Of a stretch of DNA of 64,000 nucleotides, positions 9,835 to 16,896 are shown one piece after another. The notes beneath the pieces are model-generated. The model saw only the letters and a list, made by a program, of their open reading frames with translations, was not told the DNA's origin and did not search any database. Source of the DNA: Flavobacteriales bacterium (GTDB taxonomy: Bacteria > Bacteroidota > Bacteroidia > Flavobacteriales_F > PHOS-HE28); assembly GCA_016705955.1 (NCBI GenBank), contig JADJKO010000011.1, positions 62,001 through 126,000 on the forward strand, given 5' to 3'. The translations under genes were made by a program, and so were the position numbers. Numbering within the stretch: position 1 is the first letter of the stretch; each line of letters starts with the position of its first letter.

Positions 9835-10872
9835 CTAGCCAGCGATCGCCTTCAGCAGGTCCTGAATGTCCAGCATGCCGAGCTGCTTGCCGTTCTCGCT
9901 CACACTCAACGTATCCACCTTGTGCTCCTTGAATGCCTTCTGTGCGTCATCGAGCAAGGCCTCCGGACTGATGGTGAAGGGCGCGTTGAACTTCAGCGTG
10001 CTCATCTTCTTCATGAGGAATTTGTTGCCTTCCTTCTCGATGCCGCGACGCAAGCCACCATCGGTGAAGACGCCGACGTTCTTGCCCTTGCCGTCCACCA
10101 TCATCACCGCGCCGAAGCCGTGCTTCGTCATGGCCACCAGCGCTTCCGTGACGGTCGCGCTGTCCTTTACGACCGGGTTGTTGTGCGTGAGGATGTCCTT
10201 CACCTTCATGGTGATCAAGCGTGTATCCACGTAGAACTGCTGCGTGCCGATCGCGGTGAAGTGGTTGTCGGTGAGCTGCTTCATCAGCTTCCACGGAACG
10301 GTGATCGTGTGAACGCCGATCTCCACGGCATTGCGCACATGCTCCACCGTGCGCACACTGCTGAACATGATCTTGCTGTCGTAACCGTAGTAGTTCACGG
10401 CCTCCACGCATTGCTGCACCAACGCAAGTGCATCGTGTCCTTGGTCCTGCAAACGACCGACGAGCGGGCACACGTAGTTGGCACCGGCCTGCATGGCCAT
10501 GTACGCTTGTTGCAGCGTGTACACGAGGTGTACGTTCACCATGATGCCGTCCTTCCGCAGCATGCGACATGCGCGGAGGCCTTCGAGGCTGACGGGGATC
10601 TTGAAGACGGTGGTCTCCTTCTTCAGGCCCATCTTCAATTGGCGCTTGGCCTCCTTCACCACATCCTCTGCGGTCTCGCCAAGTGCTTCCACTTGTAAGA
10701 TGGGGACCTTCTTCGCGAGGTCCAGGATCATCTTGTCGATGTTCGTGACACCGCCGCGGTGCATGAAGGTGGGGGTGGTGGTGAGACCGGTGAGGAAGCC
10801 GAGTTTGAAGGCTTCGTCGATCTCCTTGATGTCAGCGCTGTCGAGGTAGAGTTCCATGTTCGTGGTGGTCAT
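9835..10872 (-). CDS. Transaldolase/FSA-like domain fused to KdsD-like CBS pair
   Basis: 345 residues with two parts. Residues ~6-215 are a small transaldolase (TalC / fructose-6-phosphate aldolase type): MELYLDSAD with Asp11, Schiff-base Lys91 in TVFKIPVSLEGL, GANYVCPLVGRLQDQG and the end SSVRT..HTITVP. The usual TTNPS is TTTPT here (Thr33 for Asn). Residues ~222-345 are two CBS domains; the first ends GVFTDGGLRR (residues 267-276), closely resembling the GIFTDGDLRR signature of arabinose-5-phosphate isomerase KdsD. The gene lies between kdsA and a KdsC-like phosphatase. Family knowledge: FSA-type enzymes make aldol bonds between hydroxyketone or glycolaldehyde donors and aldehydes such as glyceraldehyde 3-phosphate. 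I infer it supplies or regulates a sugar phosphate for KDO synthesis, possibly arabinose 5-phosphate. ATG at 10857 (MELYLD) is an alternative start. Confidence 0.85.
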   Translation of the reverse strand: MTTTNMELYLDSADIKEIDEAFKLGFLTGLTTTPTFMHRGGVTNIDKMILDLAKKVPILQVEALGETAEDVVKEAKRQLKMGLKKETTVFKIPVSLEGLRACRMLRKDGIMVNVHLVYTLQQAYMAMQAGANYVCPLVGRLQDQGHDALALVQQCVEAVNYYGYDSKIMFSSVRTVEHVRNAVEIGVHTITVPWKLMKQLTDNHFTAIGTQQFYVDTRLITMKVKDILTHNNPVVKDSATVTEALVAMTKHGFGAVMMVDGKGKNVGVFTDGGLRRGIEKEGNKFLMKKMSTLKFNAPFTISPEALLDDAQKAFKEHKVDTLSVSENGKQLGMLDIQDLLKAIAG

Positions 10873-10874
10873 TT

Positions 10875-10893
10875 GTCGACCCTGAGGGTCGAC
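10875..10893. repeat. Perfect palindrome before the transaldolase-CBS start
   Basis: GTCGACCCTGAGGGTCGAC: eight-base perfect stem with a three-base TGA loop, only two bases upstream of the ATG at 10872 on the minus strand and 16 bases after the kdsA stop. No T tract follows, so it is not a typical terminator; as RNA it could mask initiation at 10872, or it may be a small palindromic repeat. Its GACCCTG/GGGTC core resembles the arms of the palindrome inside mtaB. Confidence 0.55.
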
Positions 10894-10909
10894 GGTACTG
10901 GTGCGTTGA

Positions 10910-11755
10910 TCAAATGCTGACGGTGGCGTGGCGATGCTTCACCTCCACGGCGTGGAGGTCGAGGAGGGGTTTCAGGAATTCTTCGAGGTCGTACACGCAG
11001 AGCTGGCTGGCGGCATCGCACAAGGCTTTGCTCGGGTCGGGGTGCGTTTCGATGAAGACGCCATCGCAGCCCGCAGCCACACCGGCGCGAGCGATCGTGG
11101 GCATCACCTCGCGGTTGCCGCCTCTCGGGTCGGCGCTGGGGATGCCGTATTTGCGGATGCTGTGCGTGATGTCGAAGACCACGGGATAGCCGGTCCTACG
11201 CAAGTGGTAGAAGGAGCGGGGATCCACCACCATATCGTTGTATCCGAATGTGTAGCCGCGTTCAGTAAGGATGATCTTGCTGTTGCCGACGCTCTCGCAT
11301 TTCTGCGCAGGCTTGATCATGTTGTCCGGCGCGAGGAATTGTCCGTGCTTGATGTTGATCACCGCACCCGTCCTTGCCGCCTCTGTGACCAAGGTGGTCT
11401 GCATGCACAAGTAAGCCGGGATCTGTAGCACATCGCATACTTCCGCTGCTGGGGCTGCTTGGCTCGGGTAGTGGATGTCCGTAAGGATCGGGAAGCCGAA
11501 GTCCTTCTTGATCCGCGCCAGCATCTTCAAACCTTCATCGAGTCCTGGGCCCTGGTAGAAATCGACGCTGCTGCGGTTGTCCTTCGTGAAGCTGCTCTTG
11601 TAGATCACGGGCACCTTCATCCGCTCACTCACCTCCTTCAACTTCTCGGCGGTGCGCAGCATCACATCCTCCGTTTCGATCACGCACGGGCCACTGATGA
11701 GGAATAGCTCATCCGCACCGCATGGGATATTGCCGACTTGAACGATCCTGGTCAT
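10910..11755 (-). CDS. kdsA: 3-deoxy-8-phosphooctulonate synthase KdsA
   Basis: 281 residues from the ATG at 11755 (an in-frame TTG nine bases earlier is within the -7 box). Condenses phosphoenolpyruvate with D-arabinose 5-phosphate to KDO 8-phosphate for the lipopolysaccharide core; cytoplasmic. Motifs: LISGPCVIE, KSSFTKDNRSS, LTDIHYPSQ, NIKHGQFLAP, ILTERGYTFGYND, FDITHS, DPRGGNREVMP and VFIETHPDPSKAL. Cys24 in SGPC is the position that distinguishes metal-dependent (class II) enzymes from the Asn-containing E. coli type; candidate other ligands are the His of FDITHS, the Glu of IETHPDP and a following Asp. First gene of a KDO cluster with the fusion and phosphatase genes downstream. Confidence 0.95.
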   Translation of the reverse strand: MTRIVQVGNIPCGADELFLISGPCVIETEDVMLRTAEKLKEVSERMKVPVIYKSSFTKDNRSSVDFYQGPGLDEGLKMLARIKKDFGFPILTDIHYPSQAAPAAEVCDVLQIPAYLCMQTTLVTEAARTGAVINIKHGQFLAPDNMIKPAQKCESVGNSKIILTERGYTFGYNDMVVDPRSFYHLRRTGYPVVFDITHSIRKYGIPSADPRGGNREVMPTIARAGVAAGCDGVFIETHPDPSKALCDAASQLCVYDLEEFLKPLLDLHAVEVKHRHATVSI

Positions 11756-11761
11756 GGTCGG

Positions 11762-11769
11762 CAAAGGTA
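11762..11769 (-). promoter_or_regulatory. -7 box of kdsA
   Basis: Minus strand TACCTTTG, a perfect match to TAnnTTTG, ending six bases before the kdsA ATG. With a start site a few bases downstream, the message would be leaderless or nearly so. No clear -33 TTG because the region overlaps the FAH gene's 3' end. Confidence 0.5.
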
Positions 11770-11771
11770 TC

Positions 11772-12383
11772 CTACCGCTTGGAAGGGGCCTTCTCCACTT
11801 TCAAGTCGAAGAGGAGTTCGCCCAGCATGTAGCCTTCGAGCCGGTCTCCGGCCGCGATCAGACCCACGCCAGCTGGGGTTCCAGTGAATAGGAGATCGTC
11901 CGGCTGAAGGGTCATGTACCGCTCCACGGTTGCGATCAAGGTGGCCACATCAAAGAGTGTTTGGCCGCTGTGTCCGCTCTGGGCCACATGTCCGTTCTTC
12001 TTCAGCATGAAGTCGATGTGATGCCCTTTCGGGAAGGACTCGAGTGCTACAAAGGCGTCAGCGACATAGGCCGACCCGTCGAAGGCCTTGGCCTTTTCCC
12101 ACGGCAATCCGCCCTCCTTCAATGCCAGTTGAAGGCTGCGAGCGGTGAGGTCCAAGCCGATCGAGACCTTGTCCGCTTGGGCTTTTCCATTCTTCCGGAT
12201 GATGGAATAGACCAGTTCGATCTCGTGATGGATATCTGAACTGAAAGACGGTAGTGTGATGGGACCTCCGTTCGGGATCAGCGCGCTTTCCGGTTTCAAG
12301 AAGACCACAGGTTCACCGGGGATCGCATTGCCGAGCTCCTTCGCGTGGTCGCTGTAATTGCGACCGATGCAGACCAGCTTCAT
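11772..12383 (-). CDS. Fumarylacetoacetate hydrolase (FAH) family protein
   Basis: 203 residues, the minimal FAH fold. Signatures: KLVCIGRNYSDHAKELG at the start, PVVFLKPESAL, metal-binding HHEIELVY (Glu-x-Glu pair), a catalytic-loop Asp in GLDLTARSLQ, KAFDGSAYV and FTGTPAGVGLI. Such proteins (YcgM/YisK/FAHD1 type) hydrolyse acylpyruvates or decarboxylate oxaloacetate using Mg2+ in the cytoplasm; the exact substrate cannot be read from sequence. It lies 16 bases upstream of kdsA and one base downstream of the exonuclease gene on the same strand, so the three are probably co-transcribed. Confidence 0.9.
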   Translation of the reverse strand: MKLVCIGRNYSDHAKELGNAIPGEPVVFLKPESALIPNGGPITLPSFSSDIHHEIELVYSIIRKNGKAQADKVSIGLDLTARSLQLALKEGGLPWEKAKAFDGSAYVADAFVALESFPKGHHIDFMLKKNGHVAQSGHSGQTLFDVATLIATVERYMTLQPDDLLFTGTPAGVGLIAAGDRLEGYMLGELLFDLKVEKAPSKR

Positions 12384-12384
12384 T

Positions 12385-13158
12385 CTAGGCTTGTATGTCG
12401 GCGAGAGCAGCGCGCATGATGGACAAGGTGCTGCCCGGTAGTTCGGCCTTGGTCATCAACCATTGCAGATAACCCGGGTCGTTCTTGCCGATCCGCTCCA
12501 AGGGCCAGCCATTGTACTTGCCGAAGGCCAGACACACGGCACCATGATCATCGTACTTCAGTTTACCGGCAGCATCCGGACTGCGCTTGCGGTCACCGCT
12601 CAGTTCACCGAGAAAATCCACGGTGCCTTGGAGTTGATCCGGGTAGCGCTCCAATTGGGCGATAAGGACATCGGCCGTGGCTTCCACGTCGGCGAGGGCA
12701 TCGTGCGCCCCTTCGTGCTCGCGGCCGCAGTAGTACTTCAGAGCGGCACTGAGGTTCCGTGGTTCCATTTGGTGATAGATGCGCGCGACATCCACGATCC
12801 GAAGTTGCGAGCTATCCCACTCCACGCCCACACGATGGAACTCCTCCGCAAGGAAGGGAACGTCGAATCGAAGGCAATTGAATCCGCTTAGATCACAGCC
12901 GTCCAGATGCCCGAGGATCTCCGCGGCCACCGCATCGAGGGTAGGCGCCATGGCCACATCGAGATCGGTGATCCCGTGGATCGCGGTCGTTTCAGCGGGG
13001 ATCGGTATACCGGGGTTCACGAGGGTCTGGTAGCGTTCGCGGGTTCCATCGGGTTGTAGCCGGACGATCCCGATCTGCACGATGCGGTCGCGCCCGATCT
13101 TGATCCCGGTGGTTTCCAGATCGAAGAAGGCGAGTGGACGTTCGAGGGTGAGAAGCAT
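12385..13158 (-). CDS. DnaQ-like 3'-5' exonuclease with C-terminal DUF3820-like segment
   Basis: 257 residues from the ATG at 13158; a longer frame to 13218 would read through a terminator hairpin and is rejected. The DEDD exonuclease domain shows ExoI Asp13-Leu-Glu15 in AFFDLETTG, ExoII in GFNCLRFDVPFL and ExoIII in HDALADVEAT, so it should degrade single-stranded DNA or RNA 3' to 5' using two metal ions. The last ~50 residues (LAFGKYNGWPLERI, then DPGYLQWL) match the small domain annotated as a putative quorum-sensing-regulated virulence factor (DUF3820 type), a fusion common in Bacteroidota. It is probably a repair or RNA-turnover nuclease rather than the replicative epsilon subunit. Confidence 0.88.
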   Translation of the reverse strand: MLLTLERPLAFFDLETTGIKIGRDRIVQIGIVRLQPDGTRERYQTLVNPGIPIPAETTAIHGITDLDVAMAPTLDAVAAEILGHLDGCDLSGFNCLRFDVPFLAEEFHRVGVEWDSSQLRIVDVARIYHQMEPRNLSAALKYYCGREHEGAHDALADVEATADVLIAQLERYPDQLQGTVDFLGELSGDRKRSPDAAGKLKYDDHGAVCLAFGKYNGWPLERIGKNDPGYLQWLMTKAELPGSTLSIMRAALADIQA

Positions 13159-13182
13159 GCTCCAAAGTTCACCAAAGAAGAA

Positions 13183-13201
13183 CCCCGGCGGTGGGCCGGG
13201 G
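13183..13201 (-). terminator. Terminator of the OmpA/PD40 gene
   Basis: Minus strand: GCCCCGGC-type stem (CCCCGGC/GCCGGGG, seven pairs, five-base loop) followed by TTCTTCTTT, 29 bases after the stop of the gene ending at 13230. Good intrinsic terminator; it separates that gene from the exonuclease gene. Confidence 0.75.
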
Positions 13202-13229
13202 CGCTTCAAGTTCTTCACAACCGTTCCCG

Positions 13230-15440
13230 TCAGCGCACCTTCAGCTTCACGTACTGGAACTTGCCGTATTTGTCGGTGTTCAGGTAGTCGCCAGCATACT
13301 TCGGGCCCTGCACCAGATTGTTCACCGCTTCCAAGCGGAGTTTGTCGGCATCCAATCCGCGAGCACGAATGGCTTCCACAAGACGCTTGCGCGCGTCCTC
13401 CATCCGCTGGCGGCTCAGGTTCTCGTTACTACCGTACGTCTTCGTCGGCACCTTGGAGGCGCTGCCCTCGATCACGATACGCGCTTCACCCTTTTCGGTG
13501 ATGAGCTTCGCCACCACGTCGATGAACTGGCGCCAACGATCCTCATTGAGGTCGATGTCCTTCACGTTGTACGCATAATACTTGGCGTATTCATCCGCGT
13601 AGGAAGCATCAGGTGCTACGTGCGTTCCGGCCTTTTCCTTGATCTCCGCATCCGTAAGCGGCTTCTCCTTGCCAGGGCCTGATCCAGGTACTGTTCCGTC
13701 CGGCTTGGGTTTCACGGCCGGCTCGCCCTTCTCCTTCTTGCCAGGAGGCGATCCCTTCGGCAGATCCACAATGCTGGCAGGGCCACCCAATGAGACCGGG
13801 GACAGGTAGATCTCCTTGTTGATCTCCTGGTACGCGCTCTCGCACTCCACGAAGATGTCCTCGGTATGCACCGTCTTATCGTTCACCCGGTAATCCAGAT
13901 TGTATTCGCGGCATGGGGGTAGGATGGCCACATACACACCATCGCGTTGGCGGGGCTTGTAGGTCTTCACTTCACCCGTGCTCTTGTCGGTAACGTAAAG
14001 AATGGTACTCGGTGGCAAGGCCTCACCCTGTGCGGGAATGATGTATCCTTTCAGGACGGTTAGGCCTTCGCTCTCCGCATCCACGCCGAGATCGACGAAG
14101 TAGATATCCTTCTCACCATATCCCCCGATCTGATCGCTGCTGAAGTACCCGCGTCGACCATCGGCGGTGGTGATGAAGAAGACGTCGTCATCCACCGTGT
14201 TCAAGGGGTAACCCAAGTTGGTCGGTACGGTCCAAGTCCCATCATCCTGCAGTTCGGTCTTGAAAATGTCGAAGCCACCCATTGAATTGTGTCCAGCCGA
14301 ACCGAAGTACATCGTTCGGCCATTCGGGTGGATGAACACACCATCCTCATCATAGGGCGTATTCACCACATTGCCAAGGTTCTGCGCTTTGCTCCATTGT
14401 CCGTTGGGGAGGCGCACCACACGGTAGATGTCCCGGCCACCTTGGCCTCCATCGCGGTTACTGACGAAATAGAAGGTGTTCCCGTCCGCAGAAAGTGCAC
14501 CGTGTGTCTCCCAGGAGCGCGTATTGATATCGCTGCCCATGAGCACCGGATCGCTCCAGACCTCACCCACGAGTTTGCTCTCGTAGATGTTGCCGTCGCC
14601 ACCATCATCGCGGTAGATGTACAGGGTCTGTCCATCGGCGGCCACGTTCACCGATGCCAAGTGTCCAGCGCCAGCCGGGTTGATGTTCAGCAATTCAGGG
14701 GTCTGCCAGTTGCCGTCACGGTCCTTGTAGCTCACATAGATGTTCTCGTATGGCTGCCCAGCGATGGGGTCGAGGATGTTGCTGTTGGAACTATCCGGGC
14801 GGATCCTGCGTGAGGTGTAGAACAAGGCATTGCCGTCCACGGAAAGCACCGGGCTGAAGTCAGGGTGATCACCATTGATCACCGGACCCACGTTGGACAC
14901 TTCGAAGTTCACCGGATGCTTCTGCAACTCACGTGCATTGGCGGTCTGTTGCAACCCACGGGTCGCTGAAGGGCTCAAGCTGTGTTTGCCCGCCTCATCA
15001 ATGAACTTCTGGTAGAACTGGTCGGCTAGGTCGAATTGCTGGTTGAGGTGGTAAGCACGTCCGAGGTAGTAGTCCACTTCCACAGGCGCATTACGCTCCC
15101 TCGGTTCGAACGGATCGTAACCGGCCTGGTTGAAGCCACCGTAGCTGCCGGACTTCCGGAGCAGGGATGCTTTCTCCAAGTATGGCAAGGCCTTGGCCTT
15201 CTGGTTGTAGGAACTGAAATAGCTCAAGCCGAGCTTGTAGTTCAGGTTGGCATTCTCCTGATCGGTAGCAAGCAACTCCTTCCAGATATCCGCAGCCTGA
15301 TTGAAGAGTTTCTCCTCCATCAGCTTGTTACCTTCCTCGAACTTCCAATTGAAGGAAGTGTTGGAAGCATTCTGTGCGAGGAGGGGCTGGAACGTGAGAA
15401 GGGTTCCGGCCAGGAAAGAGATAATGTACCCGTGCTTCAT
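13230..15440 (-). CDS. OmpA-family outer-membrane protein with TPR and PD40 propeller (PorE-like)
   Basis: 736 residues. Signal peptide MKHGYIISFLAGTLLTFQPLLA; residues ~25-170 form TPR helices (EEGNKLMEEKLFNQAADIWKEL, LPYLEKASLL); residues ~180-450 carry PD40/WD40-like repeats (DFSPVLSVDGNALFYTSRR, GALSADGNTFYFVSNRDGGQGGRDIY, FIHPNGRTMYFGSAG); then a carboxypeptidase-regulatory-like segment around LKGYIIPAQGEA; and finally an OmpA-like domain (RIVIEGSASKVPTKTYGSNE, LSRQRMEDARKRLV). The domain order TPR-propeller-CRD-OmpA is that of PorE-like proteins, one of which links the T9SS complex to peptidoglycan; Bacteroidota carry several paralogues, so T9SS function is an inference. Monocistronic by context, with its own terminator. 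Confidence 0.8.
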   Translation of the reverse strand: MKHGYIISFLAGTLLTFQPLLAQNASNTSFNWKFEEGNKLMEEKLFNQAADIWKELLATDQENANLNYKLGLSYFSSYNQKAKALPYLEKASLLRKSGSYGGFNQAGYDPFEPRERNAPVEVDYYLGRAYHLNQQFDLADQFYQKFIDEAGKHSLSPSATRGLQQTANARELQKHPVNFEVSNVGPVINGDHPDFSPVLSVDGNALFYTSRRIRPDSSNSNILDPIAGQPYENIYVSYKDRDGNWQTPELLNINPAGAGHLASVNVAADGQTLYIYRDDGGDGNIYESKLVGEVWSDPVLMGSDINTRSWETHGALSADGNTFYFVSNRDGGQGGRDIYRVVRLPNGQWSKAQNLGNVVNTPYDEDGVFIHPNGRTMYFGSAGHNSMGGFDIFKTELQDDGTWTVPTNLGYPLNTVDDDVFFITTADGRRGYFSSDQIGGYGEKDIYFVDLGVDAESEGLTVLKGYIIPAQGEALPPSTILYVTDKSTGEVKTYKPRQRDGVYVAILPPCREYNLDYRVNDKTVHTEDIFVECESAYQEINKEIYLSPVSLGGPASIVDLPKGSPPGKKEKGEPAVKPKPDGTVPGSGPGKEKPLTDAEIKEKAGTHVAPDASYADEYAKYYAYNVKDIDLNEDRWRQFIDVVAKLITEKGEARIVIEGSASKVPTKTYGSNENLSRQRMEDARKRLVEAIRARGLDADKLRLEAVNNLVQGPKYAGDYLNTDKYGKFQYVKLKVR

Positions 15441-15515
15441 CGAGGCAATTCGTTCTGAGTGATCTGGTCAGGCTGCATTGGCGGCTAATGTAGGATTTTC
15501 CCCACCTGCACCCGC

Positions 15516-16835
15516 CTAGTAAGGTTGGTCCACGGACCATGCCTCCAGAATGTCCGCAACGCGGCGTACGAAACGCCCGCCCAGTGCGCCATCCACCACG
15601 CGGTGGTCATAACCATGTGAAAGGAACATCAGGTGCCGGATACCGATCAGGTCGCCTTCGGATGTTTCGATCACCGCAGGTTTCTTGCGGATGGCACCCG
15701 TGGCCATGATCGCCACTTGAGGTTGATTGATGACCGGTGTGCCAAGGACATTCCCGAAGGTGCCCACGTTGGTCACGGTGTAGGTGCCGCCAGCCACTTC
15801 ATCAGGAAGTAGTTTGCCGGTTCTGGCGCGGTTGGCCAGATCGTTCACCTTCTTCGCCATCCCGACCAGATTGAACTGGTCCGCGTTCTTGATCACCGGT
15901 ACGATCAGGTTGCCCGAAGGCAGTGCCGCTGCCATGCCGATGTTGATGTCCTTCTTCTTGATGATCGTGTAACCGTCCACCTGGATATTGATCATCGGCA
16001 TCTCCTTGATCGCTTGCACGATGGCCATGATGAAGACCGGTGTGAAGGTGAGCTTCTCTCCTTCACGCTTCTCGAAAGCCGCCTTGACCTTTTCCCGCCA
16101 GCGCACGAGGTTGGTCACATCGGCCTCCACGAAACTGGTCACGTGGGGGCTGGTGCGCTTGCTCATCACCATGTGATCGGAAATGAGGCGGCGCATGCGG
16201 TCCATTTCGATCAACTCGTCGCCGACCATTGGTATGATGGAAGGTGCAAGAGCCGGCGCTGCGGTGGTTGATGGTGCCGCTGCTCGCGCAACAGGTGCTG
16301 CTGCTGATCCGGTACCACGAGCCGGCAGATAATCCAGGATGTCCTTCTTGGTCACCCGACCGCCTTGACCACTACCTGCGATCGCTTCCAGCTCCTGCAT
16401 GGATACGCCCTCGTTCTTGGCGATGGTGCGCACCAACGGGCTGTAGAATTTTCCACTGGCTCCTACGCGTTCAACGGCAGTGGTGGCGGGAGCATGGGCG
16501 GCAACGGTCGCGGCAGGCTGGTGTCCATTGCTGGCGGGTGCAGGAACCGGTTTGGGGACTTCCGGTGCTTTCGGGGCGGAAGAGGGGGAGCCCACGGAAC
16601 TTCCGATCCGTGCGATGGGTTGGCCCACCTTCACCACATCACCTTCCTTCACCAATTGCTCGCTCAGGATGCCGGCTTCGGGAGCGGGCACTTCGCTATC
16701 CACCTTGTCGGTGGCGATCTCCACGATGGGTTCATCGGCAGCGACGGTATCACCGGGTTTCTTCAACCACTTGGTGATGGTGGCCTCCGCCACGCTTTCG
16801 CCCATCTTGGGCAACAGGATCTCGATCTGTGACAT
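15516..16835 (-). CDS. 2-oxo-acid dehydrogenase E2 (dihydrolipoamide acyltransferase)
   Basis: 439 residues. N-terminal lipoyl domain with Lys44 in ATDKVDSEV, an Ala/Pro-rich linker, the peripheral-subunit-binding domain (SPLVRTIAKNEGV..GGRVTKKDILDYL, ~132-170), a second Ala/Pro linker and the catalytic CAT domain ending with SHGYDHRVVDGALGG (active-site His and Asp). It transfers the acyl group from lipoyl to CoA in a pyruvate, branched-chain or 2-oxoglutarate dehydrogenase complex in the cytoplasm. One lipoyl domain and the GESVAEATITKW start favour the branched-chain/2-oxoglutarate type. E1 and E3 are not nearby, so the exact complex is undecided. Confidence 0.92.
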   Translation of the reverse strand: MSQIEILLPKMGESVAEATITKWLKKPGDTVAADEPIVEIATDKVDSEVPAPEAGILSEQLVKEGDVVKVGQPIARIGSSVGSPSSAPKAPEVPKPVPAPASNGHQPAATVAAHAPATTAVERVGASGKFYSPLVRTIAKNEGVSMQELEAIAGSGQGGRVTKKDILDYLPARGTGSAAAPVARAAAPSTTAAPALAPSIIPMVGDELIEMDRMRRLISDHMVMSKRTSPHVTSFVEADVTNLVRWREKVKAAFEKREGEKLTFTPVFIMAIVQAIKEMPMINIQVDGYTIIKKKDINIGMAAALPSGNLIVPVIKNADQFNLVGMAKKVNDLANRARTGKLLPDEVAGGTYTVTNVGTFGNVLGTPVINQPQVAIMATGAIRKKPAVIETSEGDLIGIRHLMFLSHGYDHRVVDGALGGRFVRRVADILEAWSVDQPY

Positions 16836-16896
16836 GGATCCAAGCTCTTTTTAGCTGGTGGCCAACGGTAACCACCACGTTCCAAGGGCGACCGGG

